Below are positions 46,871 through 60,130 of a stretch of DNA of 64,000 bases, piece by piece. The first letter of the stretch is position 1, and each line of letters opens with the position of its first letter. Under the pieces are notes generated by a model. That model saw only the letters and a list, made by a program, of their open reading frames with translations, did no database searches and was not told where the DNA came from. This DNA comes from Thunnus maccoyii. Lineage: Eukaryota > Chordata > Actinopteri > Scombriformes > Scombridae. The position numbers were made by a program, and so were the translations under genes. The DNA is taken from the NCBI RefSeq assembly GCF_910596095.1, contig NC_056553.1:21772725-21836724 (forward strand), read 5' to 3'.

Positions 46871-49800
46871 GTAAGGTCTCCATAATACACCATAACAATG
46901 TGAACATATTACTTATATGGTTCTGCCATCTGTCATTTTAAACGAATAAATGAATGAATAAATAAACCCATAATTTTCATGAATGCAACTTGTTTTTCCA
47001 TAACTTCCGTAAGTTTGACTTATCACAGCCCAAATTATCAGTTGTCACAGAACCGAATCATTTTGCAATAAAAACATTTTTCCTGTATCTGTAATGTTCT
47101 GAAGACCTTGTTTGTTTTGCAGAGGCAGTATGTGTTCTCTTTTGCATCCTGCACAAGGCCTGTCAAATGTTTTTTTGCCCTAATGGTACCTTTTGATACA
47201 CTTATTGTCATCAATGAATAAACTATCTCTTCCTACAAAATGTGCACTTATGTCTCTGCCTGAACACCATCTCTTGTCAACTCTTAACAGGTTAGAACAC
47301 CTCTGCAGCTCCCCTAAATATCAGCCCAGATAGGAGGGATTTCCTAAGTTAAGAAAGGGTATAAAACACTTTTCCTCCTTGTCCTAAAAGGAATTATAAA
47401 TGAGTCACTCTGAGAACTTGTGATATCTTGATAAATACAGGCCCAGCTGCCATGAGAACATCGGTTTTTAATTTTTCATTTTAACACAGTGCTTGGAATT
47501 GTATGTTTTGGCAATGTGCAAAACATTCCACAAAACATTTCGTTTTTGGTATTTTCTATATTGTAGGTTAAATCCAATTCAGCCATTTAAAAATCTTTTT
47601 TTCCTCTTTTTTTTTGCAGGAGATGTCAACAAGAAGGAAAGAGTCCAGATCAAAAAACCAGTGGAAACACTCAATGTGAAGAATTTCATCCCAAAAAGTT
47701 TAACTGTTTAACTGATATAAAAAGATCATTTCCCCTCTGTTCTGAGTGAAGTAGTCCAGCTTGACAGTGGCTGAGTTTATGCACCGTGGCGGCATGACAA
47801 ATTCCTCCATGTTTTGTCGGTTAGCGTGGGGCCTTCAGAACGATGACCCCAGACTCAACTCTGTGCGCAACGCTGGGCCCAGGGAACCCACTCAGCCCCA
47901 ATAATGAGATCATTACCAACAGTTAATTAAAAGCGATGCGTCTTCTAAAGCTTTGCCCCATATCGCATTGTGTCCAAACAATTGCGTCCCTTGTGGACGT
48001 CCGAGGATGAAAGGGTGAGCCAAATGGAGGAGAACGCCCATTGTCCTTCTCCTGAGAAACTGTCTTCCCTCGCTTTTTGCCTTTCAATGAATTCTTTGTG
48101 TGCGCGCCGGGGTCCGGGGCGGTCCTCTCGGGTTCAGAGTGACAGAGCTGTGCCGAGCCGAGCTGTACCCGGCCCCAATGTCAGCGGGCTGGAGCCTGGG
48201 GATGGACAGAGGCCTCTTGAGTGCGGACACAGTGAGAGAGAGCACAGGGGCAGCCACAAACTGTCAGGGGAAGATTAATCCAGACCAGCGATTTTCTGGA
48301 CAGACTCAGTGTTTATTGGTCAGTCAAAATGATCACCTTCATTAGGACTATGACGTACAGTATAGCTTTGTTTTCAGCACTGTTAAGACTATACAGTACA
48401 TTCAAAAACACCATTTGGATGATCATAGAACAACAAGCATTTAGCGTTTAAACCAGAATTTAATTTCCGACACAATGAAAAATCCTAGAAATCAGCTTTT
48501 ATACATGACACTGAAACTGTTTATTGAAAATACTGAAATAGCAGATAATCCTATGCACTTTTGGAACAGTTGGTGAACTCTTGAATTAGGTCTTTACCTA
48601 AACTATGGTTAGGATTAGGCAACTGCGAACTTGGTTAAAATAAGGGGAAGTTTGTGGCAATGGTTTTAAAAAGCTAACATTAATTGTCAGCTTTATATAA
48701 AAGCTAAGGCTTAAAAAAAAAAAAAAATTTACAGTAATATTTTAAAAAATCTATTATCGATTTTGATGAAGATTGAACACATTTTCTGTAGGGGATTGTG
48801 CAGGTAGAGGATGAGCTCTGAGTGTCTTGAACTTGGTGAACTCTGTGTATTGTCTGCGTATCCAACTCTCGATATTTGTCTGCGGGAATACATACTTGCT
48901 GTGTGAGTGTGTTTCCTCTCCAGACTCCCTTGTAGAAAATAACCCACCAATCATTTTTCCTTCTCTCTCTATCTGTCTGCATGATAACACTGGCGGACAC
49001 ATGTTCCACAGTCGGAGGCTCTCAGTCCTTATCTGCTGTTTGCTCGCTGCTGCTCACCAAGAGAACCTTGGAAGAGGAACGAAGCTTCCAGACAAGTATG
49101 TGAAGGATATCTCCTGGTCCGGTGCCACCTACCCTATCTCTGAAACCTTGTCTGTATGACCTTGAGAGGACCCTTAAAAGACACCATCTATGCTAAGAGA
49201 ATGCGGGAGAGAGACCTTCATTTTCAGGCGATAAGCTCCAGAAAATGGATGAAATAATAAAGTTGCTGTGATGAAACAGTGCTTTATTATTGGACAAATC
49301 CTGTAGTTGAAGTGATTCTTGATCAAAGACTGTACTGTGCAAGTCTGTTTGAAGTGGTCCAGGGTTTGAGGCTTTATTTGTACAAGCCTTAGATTAGGGG
49401 TCGGGGTATGTTACAACTCATATCACACAAACATAACCTCCTTTCTGTCTTGTCACTCATTGCACATAAGGCCAATGTCAAGATATTGGTGCTGTGGAGG
49501 GGGAATTGATATGATAAAGGCACCAAACTCTACATAAACATGTGAGTTTACACAGAGAAAAACCTGACATAGTCTAAAAATGTCATGCTAGGCAGGAGGG
49601 TGCAGAACAGTGGACATGAAGGATCCACACTGTTTGATTTGTGGCCTGGTGACAGGCACAAACAACACTTTAGGGGTGTTTTAGTGTCCGAGAAACTTCA
49701 CACAACCTGTTCCAGTGGCCTGATACTTGATGGGGAGCAATGTGTGGAATGGTGGAGTTTCCTTCTACCTACCTCTTAACCTCTGTGAAAAGCGTCTGTC

Positions 49801-52800
49801 GGCCCTGTGTCTGTCGCAGGCCTCGTGTCATTCCTCGCATTCTCCTTCGTTACATAAACGTGTTGGAAGCTCACCTTGGCGCCTCTTCACCTTGAGCCGC
49901 CCTGCAGCTGTGTAATTAGGCCTAACCTCTCCTGTTCAAACAATGTAATGACATGATTTACACGTATTGCAGAGGCCCTGTAATATTGCGGCATCACAAC
50001 AATGTGCATGATGTGTATTTCTGGTAGAGACGTGACAATAAGGATCAAAAGTGTTCAATATCAAAATAAATAAAAGGATATTAAATAAATATTAAATACA
50101 TGAAGTGAAAATATATATAAATAAACCAACAGGCCAACCAACAACCAGCTCTGGCTAACAGGCTAGGCTAGGTTGTTAGCTTGGATTACTACTCAGCATC
50201 AAAGCACTGTTAGCAGCAGCTTGCTGGAGCAACTTTCACTCCAGTTTTTGAGCTTGTTTCATGGCTTATGGAGGCGGGGTTGCATGTGACTGGCTAAAAT
50301 TTATTTTAGGCCATGTACAATTATGCAGTTTTTCCTCCATTGTGTCTCCATGGGATGAGGCCCTCTCCTCAAGACTTTACCTGCCTTTCACCTCTTTGTC
50401 ACCGGGCAAAGGGATGACGTAAACTGCTGTGCATGTTATTTGGAGGTGTATTTCCAGGTGGGGAGTGGCAGCTAGAAATGGTCTTTCAACGTGCCTCAAG
50501 CTAGTTGTTGAAAGCTGAGAAACTCCCAAACCCCATATTTAGAGAAGAAAGACTGAGAAGTGAAAGAAGCTATTTGTGGCGGTTAGAACACAGTAACTAT
50601 AGTGTAGTTTTTAAGGGATTTAAATCAAAAGCTGGTGTTTGATCACAGCCAGAGTTTCAAAATACCAAAATGACACTCAGCATCTGATTACTATCTGTTA
50701 TCTGCAAGAAAAGTTATAAAGCACTGTATCTAAACCACGATGGAAGAAAAATAAGTGCTCCATGTTGGTTGGTATTTCAAAGGCGCATCGTTGCCTTCTC
50801 CCCAATGAAAATGTCAGAGGCTTTGAATAACTTCCAGTGAATCCTATTAAAAGAACTATCATATAATTCAATTCATTTTTTTTCGATACCAGAGGGGCCC
50901 ATGTGAACAAAAGTGCTCCAAACATCTTCGTGCAACATCTGTTTGTAATGCTGTCCAATTCTGGGCACCGGGCAACCAAGAGAAGGAAAAGGAACACAAT
51001 GCTTTTCGTCATCTGATACAATTTGATTTGCACACAACAAAGAAAGAGGACATAAATTTTTATTTCTAGACACTGATGGATTTTTAAATATATATACTGT
51101 ATTTCCATCAAGATGACATCAGTGATGTCACTTGAGGGTATTAACCTTCAGGCCTTTCATACATTGGCTTTGTTAAAACCCAGAAAGTTTCCCTTTTGTT
51201 TTTGCATGGTTTTGTTTCACTCAATAGTCCCTGGTCTCGATTGAAAACTCTCTTTTCAAAGAGGCCACAGAGATTTACTGAACTATTTTGTTTAACTTTC
51301 CAATTAAGCCATTCCTTTTTGTTGTTTTTTTTTTCTTTTTTAGAGGACACATCCGTTTTCCATTACCTTACTCCACAACATCCCTAATTGGACAAAGGAC
51401 AGTGTGCCCGCGAGTCAGGAATATGATGTCACATGGCTCTATAACATCCTAAACATGACAAGATGGCATTCTTTACTGGCGAACACATGTTTGCGAAGAA
51501 CTCCTTCATTTGTTTTGTCTTCGGCCTGTTTTCACAGCTCTAATCATTAAAAGACATTAGGGCTCAGCCATGTAAACAGACAGTGAGATGTTGTATAAAT
51601 GTTATGCTCTCTGTGACTCACCTCACACCATGTGTTGTGTTATTAGATCCAAATTAATTACAGTAAGAGCCTATGAAGCATAAACTCCCTTTGTTGCAAT
51701 GACAGAGCAGTTTGTTTTCATTTGGACGGTGAATTATCCGCCACTAAGAAATGTCCAATATTGGTTACAGTGCAGGGGACTTTGAAGTTAAACTGTAACC
51801 CTTTTCTCAGTATCTGGGAGGCCGCCTGTCTGTCTGCCAGTGGGAAAAATGATAAATAGAGTCAGACAGCAAGACTGCTGACTGCACACTGCAGCGGAGG
51901 AAAACAGGTATGAGTAGAAGGGGACATGCTGGGTTGTGTGCAGCAGGAGTGGGGTTAATAGGTGAACACACAACCCACTTTTACCTCTAGCCCAGAAAAC
52001 CTTTCGGTTGAACTCTTAATGTGCAGTTTAGGCTACAAGATGGCTGACTACAGTTACAGTATGACGATACTGATGGCTAAGCAAATCTCGTGTCGGCGTG
52101 ATTGATCTGGAGAGGCACGGCAGACAGCTCCAGCTGGAGATCAAAGGAAAGCCTCTCCTGTGCAGAAGAAGAGAGGGGAGGAGGGAGGGAGGTTGGAGGT
52201 GCGTCCCGCCCCCATCCACCAGTGCCAGATGTTCTCCTCTCTCCGTGTCCCATCATGCTTGATAATTGCACGGCGCACCATAGGCTCCGTCCATGCCCCC
52301 TTGACATTAAAGTGCAGCGCCTGGCGGGGCGCTGGGCTCAGCAGAGCTTTGAATTAGTCCTGGATACAGCCGTTACACAGGCTTCAGGAGCACGGAAACC
52401 TCATACGCACACACAAGCACACACATCTCCACCTACATCCATAACCTCAGAGAGGCCCTGAGTGGCCTGCAGGTCCCCAGGCTAAGGGGCACGATCCTCA
52501 GCCAATTATGGACCAGTGGCGGCTGGTGGGATTGGACAAGGAGTTGGTGGTTTGCGTGTTTACATGCATGTTTATGCCACCTCTCATTTCCCGGTATGCT
52601 TTGCATCTCAAAGTCCAGCTAGGTTGCATGCTCATTTCTCCCTTGTTATAGTGTGAGTCACCACCACCGCTGGCCCCGGGGCCTGTTCCACTGGCACCAG
52701 ACCTCCTCTCTGCCATCATTATAGGTACGCCATGTCCCAGGGAGCCGTGGGGGCTGAAATTAGGGCATGCAGGGACAGATAATGACAAGGTAGAGAGGTT

Positions 52801-53063
52801 GCAGACATGACACTAGCTTTTAGTGAGGCAAACTGGCTCCATGTGTCCAGAGTCAGTCCCACTGTCTCCTCCCTCTGTCCCTTGACCCCCCCCCCCTCAC
52901 CTCCCTGGTCAGCACGCCCCAGTGAGAGGCTCCCGTCGCTGGGCTGTCTGGGTGAGTCAGGTGCCTCCTCCGTCTGTCCTCCAGGGGCCAGATGGGAGAT
53001 GATAAGAAACTGCAGGCTGCAGGTGGTGCACGGCTGCACACACTCAGCTGTTACTATCTCTGT

Positions 53064-53064
<1 letters not shown>

Positions 53065-53121
<57 letters not shown>
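53065..53121. repeat. (CA)n microsatellite
   Basis: About 28 uninterrupted CA units. The long ORFs crossing it on both strands (52719-53309) depend on the array. Confidence 0.95.
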
Positions 53122-53124
<3 letters not shown>

Positions 53125-53775
53125 CTGGTCCATCATCACCAGCCAGACATCCAGACAGTGGTCCTATCTCCCTCTCCCTCAACCTTAACCTCGGTGCACC
53201 TGTACTGCTGAGGATACACCCAGAGATAGACATGGCCTTGCTTTTATTTGTCCATTCATTAAAGCCCTGGTTTGTCTCAGATGTGGGGGGCGGGGGGGTT
53301 GCTGTGTGAACAGTAAGACCATTGAAATGTTTTGGTGAATGGATCCAGATGTGAGTGGATGGGAGAGCAGCTGCTCAGGGTGCACTGGGGTGAACAAGTT
53401 TTTTGTTGGCTTTGTTTTCTTTTTGTAATTCATCTTACAAAAAAAAGTAGTTAATTTTTAACATTATGAAGCACAAATATTACACTTTCATAACCCACAT
53501 TTCTGAGCTGTAGCCAACTACTAGCTGACACAGTGCAACTTCTGCAGCTAAACCATGTGCTCACCTACAACCACATAACCATTACCCAACTGTCGATAAA
53601 TTACACCAACAGTGTGAGCAGGATGTGTTTACATAACCTACAGTGTTACTCCACTGGAGTTATGTTTTGATTTTTCCCATATTGCCCCACATTGTTTCCA
53701 AAAAGCTGTTTCCCCAAGGTCGCGTACCCTGTTAAATCACTAACAGAGGCCATAAACACAGCCTGTCTCCTATCC

Positions 53776-53802
53776 AGAGAGAGAGAGAGAGAGAGAGAGA
53801 GG
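53776..53802. repeat. (AG)n microsatellite
   Basis: About 13 AG units. Confidence 0.95.
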
Positions 53803-54150
53803 GGTGAATGGAAGCTAGTTGAACAGTTTTCTGCCAGCTCTTGGCACGTTCCTCCCTTCCGACTCATGAATGAACACTAATATAATATAAAGACTCCCAC
53901 CCACCTCCGTCTTTTCCTCGCTACATGTGTTGCTCTGCGGCGTTCGCCCCGGAGCCCGTTTGACACGCAGAGGTGTGAGGGAGCGAAGCGGGGGCCCTGG
54001 CGGCTGGAGTTGCACCGTAAAGCTCCCCCGTCTCCTTAGAGATCCTTCTGAAGCTTTGATGGCATTTCAACGTTAATGCCCCTCTGCTCGGGGCACAGTG
54101 AGCAGGCAGGCACTGTAAATGGGGGTCATTGTGCAGGGATAGTGTGCCTG

Positions 54151-54153
<3 letters not shown>

Positions 54154-54189
<36 letters not shown>
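54154..54189. repeat. (GT)n microsatellite
   Basis: About 17 GT units next to a GC-rich non-repetitive stretch (53930-54060). Confidence 0.95.
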
Positions 54190-56576
54190 TGGAATGCAGG
54201 AAGGACGTAAATGATCAGGAGCGTGTCCCTGTGGTTAACATGCGAGATTAAATAATATACAGTCGTAAAACATTGTAAGGAAATTCTAAACGTATTACGT
54301 ACACTGCATGGAAGGCAAGTGTGAGAAAAAATGAGGAACATGGTCAGATACAATAACATTTCTGTAACACTTCCACAACTTCCATGGCATTAACAGAAAG
54401 GCAAGAGCACGCACACGTTTACATAGATATTAAATGTTTCACCTTCTTGAAGCATAGGTTTAATGATTAAGTCCTTCATTATGAGAAGGAGAAGAATAAT
54501 ACTTAAAAAATGGAAACCTATCTTTTCAGAGCAATGTAGTAACTTTGTCATTAAATTATCATCTCAAGGAATCAATGGTTCAGTTTATTCTTTGGCTGTG
54601 GGTTGTCCACTAATCACAGGGTTGGCAGTTTCTTCCTGTTCCTGTCCATTTATTCATCCATAGAAACATGGAAATTATGCTGCTCCCATCCTAATCAACC
54701 AGTGCTGATTACCATGATGCAGGAAATTAATTTCCACAGAATAAAGACAGATAAAATAAGAAAGATTAAAAAAAAATAAAACTATTCCATACTAAAACTG
54801 TTTAAAACAACTAATGCACTAACATCTCTAAAGCACAAATAAAATAAAATCTGAGAAGTCACAAAAAGTTGTATCACTCGACCTCCATGAATGTTCAAAC
54901 TTCAAATATTCAACTTTCATTCATGCGAAACAACATTTCTCACAAACAGCTTGTGTGTTGTCCGTGTTAGGGCTATTCATAGAAAAGGAAAATATTATAA
55001 ATAATTCATATGTTGTATTATTTTAACTTACAAAAGATAGTTCATGAGTTTCAGTGTAGAATACTTAATAAGGACCTGATAACAACCTCAGCCAGCCCTC
55101 GTTTCTGATTGGTTAATATTTAAAAGAAGTTGTTTGTGCTTGTTAGTTTAGATGAAGCTATTGAGCTTGGAGAGCATGCTAGTCTTTGACCATTTTGTCA
55201 TGTTTATTGTGTTAATTGTGTTTTTCTGTGATGCTCCGTTATTATTTTTCAGTAAAAGGTTGAACAGAAGACCATAGCCTGAGTAATTTTACTGAAGCAC
55301 AACAAATCAACTATATGCTTGGACAGTACAGCTTAAGTGGGGATTTTCCAGATATAGACGGACCCTCACTAACAGGTATACTATATAAAATAGGCATTCT
55401 GTACAATAAAATGAGAAAATTGATAATAAAATTTAGCAGGGGATCAATTGTGTCTCATTTATTACTAATTTGCAACAATACATATGTTTTGAAAGACACT
55501 TGCAGCAATTATGTTTCCTCTAAAGGACGACAGGGTTGCTAATGAGAAGCGGGTGTTGAGTGTCCCTGATGTTAACCTGCAACTGAAAGATATGTTTCAA
55601 AGCCATCACTGATGCAGCCTATGAGAGGCATCATTACTTTACAACTCCCCAACTGTGCCACAGCTACAGTCAAATATTGTGTTTTTCTTCTTTTGTACAT
55701 CACACATCATGTTCAAGCTGCCTTCTTTTTGATCCAGTCAGCAGGCAGTGGCCCTCCTGTTCCTAGCTGTTAGTGTTCCATACACCGCGGCGTCTGACGC
55801 TCGGCTGTCATATGTGAGGGGTGGCTTGCAGAGTTTGTGGTGCGACTCTGTGTTTTTGAAGCGAGGGGAGTGATAGGATCTACGCTCTGATCTCACCATA
55901 ATCACATTAGTGGTGTTTGAACTTTGTTTTCCTTCTCTTCACAGGGACTCGCTCTGAGCAAATAAGAAGATCACAAACTGATGGACAGCAGATAGAAAAC
56001 ATGGAAGATTTGTTTCATGTCATCCGCCCACCAACACCACCTTTGTCTCTTTCCTTCCTCTTTTTCATGTTAGTTTTTATCCCTCTCGTTCCTCCACCAC
56101 CACGCCTCTCCTATCTGTCTGCCTCTGTCTTTCCTCGCTTTGCTGTTTGCAGGCTTTTCTCTGCAGGTTATCAGGTCAAAGTGAAGGGCATGCCTGTGAC
56201 TGCACTGGCCTTTCCCCGGGAGACAGGACAGATCATTCACCTAATGAAAAATGGAAGGAAGAAGAGACTGACTTTACTTCTTCTTTCTATTATTATTATT
56301 TTTTACCTCTTTTTATCTGTTGCTTTCACTTTACTGTATTTTATAAGGAAAACTTAAAAATGTGAAATGTGGTCTCTCATTAGCAACCCATGAATTAGCC
56401 TTGGTCAGCTTGTGCTAACAGATACTTTAATAATTTTACTGAAACACAAAATACATGATATACATACAGGCAAAAGTTTTTTTTTCCTCACTTATACTAC
56501 AACTCACATGCCTCACCCATTCAGAAATATCTCAGTCTCTTCAATCTGATTTATAAATAACATGACTTTACACTTT

Positions 56577-56983
56577 CGAATTGTGTGCAGTGCATACACC
56601 AAAGGCCAATTGTGTGCAGGTGATACACTAATCCTTCCCAAGGAAGCCACATCAATATAATGCCACTTTCTTTCATTTTCTAAGTTGATATTTGGCTTGT
56701 TAGGAGGAGGCAGGTTGGATGGATGGCTGGGTAATTAATACTGTTAGTACTGGTACGTCGGGCATCTTAATCGTAGATTTTTAGCGTCACATTGGGACTT
56801 TTTTTCTGCATTTTACTGTTTTAACCAAAACCATGATCTTTCCCTAAACCCTAAACAATTGGTTTTTGTGCCTAAACCTAACCAACAGTGTTAAATGAAA
56901 CGCAAAAGGGTTAAAAATGTGCAATTAAAGTGGTGTATCACCTGCATGCAAAATTGGACTTTAGCATATGCATTGCATGCAGT
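56577..56983. mobile_element. non-autonomous element with tandemly doubled inverted ends
   Basis: Left inner arm ccaattgtgtgcaggtgata plus cac (56606-56628) pairs with right arm gtgtatcacctgcatgcaaa plus attgg (56933-56957). A second, outer pair (cgaattgtgtgcagtgcata near 56577 and tatgcattgcatgcagtttg near 56963) is a diverged copy of the same motif. The body contains atctttccctaaaccctaaa and tttgtgcctaaacctaacca, blocks I remember as dispersed in percomorph genomes. No ORF is present. Confidence 0.6.
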
Positions 56984-58413
56984 TTGAAATTTGTATTGCA
57001 GATTTGTGATAATGGGTTGGAAATATATGACCTGCCTAGGAAAGACATGTGGTAATTATGGTATAAGCCTGTAAATAACAGGAGAGCAAACTGAGCAAAA
57101 ACAGCCTATAGGGCTCAAAGGGTTAGAGATTTTATGAGCTGGACACTATAGTTGGAACAATTTTGTGGTAAGGAGTTGTTCAGTTGTCAAGCAGTGCTTG
57201 AGTATTCATTGTCAAAAAGTAAAGCATAACTCAGTTTTTTTAACATGTCAAGGTTTAAACTGAATGACAAATTGCTTCAGAGCTCGGAAAAGTCTACTTG
57301 AGAGATGGAACCCACATTTCTCCCCCCTTATAATGTCAACCCATCTTTTTTTATAAGGCGCTCGAAATAGTGCAAGATAAAATATCAAAAGGCGACTCTG
57401 CGAAAGAGGAACGTCTGCACAGTTATAATTTAGCCCTCAGAACAAGCCCGAATGGAGCTTCTCTCCTACTTTATTTAAGAAGCAGAGGAGGGAAAAAAAT
57501 AAAGCAGTCAGGAAGCCAAAACCATCTCTGAATGATTTAGAAGCCGCTCCGCTTGGTGTGGCCATAATTATGGCTGCACAAGATTGAAGGGTAGGAGGAG
57601 ATGCTGGAGCCTGGGCCAAGATTATAGTCTGTTCTGTAGAGGCTGAAAGAGGGACAGAGGGAGCAAGAGTAGGGTTCAGGGATAGATAGAGAAAGGGGGA
57701 ACAAGGGATTAAAATAAGAAAGAATGAATTAGAGGAGTCGAAAGACAGATGAAGGAGAAAGGAGACTGGTAACAAGAAACAAGCATAGACAGGCGTAAGA
57801 ATAGACAGAAAAAAGGATTTAAATAACAGCCTGCTCTGAACTCCCTACTTTACAGGCTACAATCTCGGCCCTCCTTCTGCATCATCCAGTCAGGGGACAT
57901 CCATCACGATCCCACCACACACTCAGATCCACCAGTGCGGGAGGCACAGAGGCAGGGAGGGAATAAAAAAAAAAAAAAAGAAGAATCCGGTCAGAAATAG
58001 CTGGAAACAGGCAGCACATCAGGCTGCGGCATAAGAACGACTCCCCCCGCAAATGATTTCTCCATATTGGATAGAAATGAAACAGTATATTTTGCCAAAC
58101 CAGAGCCGTCAGGGAATGCTGGAGGGATGTTAGCTTTCTGAGGGCACTCTGTCTCTGTATCTGCGTATTCTTCTTCTAAAATTATGCCTACAGCAACGTT
58201 ACATCAATTAAAGAGAAAATTGTATGAATGAAGGAAAGCACAACATCCACATGTTACTCCAAAAAGTAGAGCCTGCACACACATGCTGATTAAAACCAGT
58301 TCTCTCCAGGGTCATGTTGTGATTGGTCGGGCGGAGAGCAGGATTTTTTGGTCAAAGGGGGAAACTACACTCTGATATGGCCTCCTAATGAGTCCGGAGA
58401 ATGGATACAGGCA

Positions 58414-58437
58414 ACACACACACACACACACACACAC
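58414..58437. repeat. (AC)n microsatellite
   Basis: About 12 AC units. Confidence 0.95.
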
Positions 58438-60082
58438 CTCCCACACTCCCTTTTAAGGAGGACAAACATAATTTATGAAACCCTAGAACCTCGTTTCCCT
58501 GCCTCACCAGAGTTTCCTGCGACGGGAGGACGCAGTGACTTTGATGGAAACCAGGGAGGCCACTTGACTCGGAGGGGTCTGGCGTTGTTTAGGCTTGGTT
58601 TTGTTGGAAGACAGTGAGTAATTGAACTTATGGAGCGGTCAAACGCTGGGGAAAGGATCCAGGGAGGGCATGCACCAGCAAGCTGAGGGGGGAGACTTTG
58701 AGAAATGTGAGAGGAGCTTCCAGAAGATTATCCTCAGATAACACGCTTCCCACTAGAGTCAATGCTAAATGTATGTATGAATTCACGTGACTGGTTTGCA
58801 TTAATATGAAAGAAGTACGTAAGTATAATATGATTTACATTTCAAATACTAGCGTACAGATGGAGAAGTCTTTGTTAAAAAAAAAAGATCACCTGTATGA
58901 ACATTTGGAATCCTGTATTGTGTTATTGTTTACTGGTTTGATCAGCAAAAATACAAACATACTGCTTCATCAAATAGATTGGTAATACTTCATTTTAATA
59001 ACTTCCTATATAACTATATAATTTGGCACTAATTATATGTAAAATGTGTTCAGCTGTAGAGTATTTTAGTCAGTGAAGAGGAAGCTGAACATGCAAAAAG
59101 ATGACATCTGTCTTCAGGGAAGAATTCAACTTATATGTCGAACAACATTTTAAAAATAAATGCATAATAGAGTCAGAATCAAATATGTTGACAAATGAGG
59201 AATTTGACTCTGGCTGTCTGTAATTACTGTTATCCACAATGAATGATTATTTACTGTACTTATATTGAGTTGTTCTTTCAAGGAAATTCCTCCTGGAAAA
59301 TTATTAACTAATTATACCAACCTTGTATTCCTAGGAATTACGCCCATATTTGACACTGCTGCACCTCATGTTGCACATCCAGTGCCAACAGTCAGTGTCA
59401 CAGCATTGAAGTATTGTATCTCACTTTGATTTAGGAGACTGGAGTTTGCATTTTAGTTGCCTAACCTCCACTATTACATTGTAATCAAATGTAATCTTGG
59501 GTTTCAGAAAATTGTCCAGTATTGGCTTTCTGTCTGGTGATAGGGTTGGATCATAAACTCAACTAGACTTAAATCTAAATGACTGAAATTTCAGAATTCT
59601 GTCTCTATTTTCTCTATAATTAGCACCAAATTCAATAATTCTTTCCAGGAAACTTCCTTGGAAATTATTAGGGAATCACAGACCTTAAAATAAAATTACT
59701 ATACTTTAATTATCTGATATAGAAAAGAATTTGGATGTGGTCTATGATCATTTATCACAACACTGTACAAGTTACAAGGTTCTGTCCAGGAAACTTTCTG
59801 GGAAATTATTTAGGAAAGAGTAGATCCATCAAATAAACTGTAACCAATAGCTCTGATAACCATATAATAAAAAATCCAGTGACTCTGTGTAAAGAAATGA
59901 ATGAATGAACCTGCTTACCATTTTTTACAATATGCCTGATATTCTGAAAAATGTGCATGAAACTGATTATGTTGTGTCGCTTTTGTGCAAATCTGAACAT
60001 TAACCTGTGTCATCAAAGTACATCAAGGTGAGTGTCAACAATAAAAATTGGAGAAAGGTGAGTGCAGACATAAATATACCTG

Positions 60083-60084
<2 letters not shown>

Positions 60085-60126
<42 letters not shown>
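60085..60126. repeat. (CA)n microsatellite
   Basis: About 21 CA units followed by tacatacata. Confidence 0.95.

Positions 60127-60130
<4 letters not shown>

Noticed and set aside
52719..53309. ORFs of 105-132 codons on both strands
   Set aside because: All run through or depend on the CA array at 53065-53121.
55917..56357. 146-codon ORF, the longest outside the bambi exons
   Set aside because: The product is low-complexity and hydrophobic with poly-pyrimidine-derived residues (Leu, Pro, Ser, Phe). It has no family resemblance and no partner exon.
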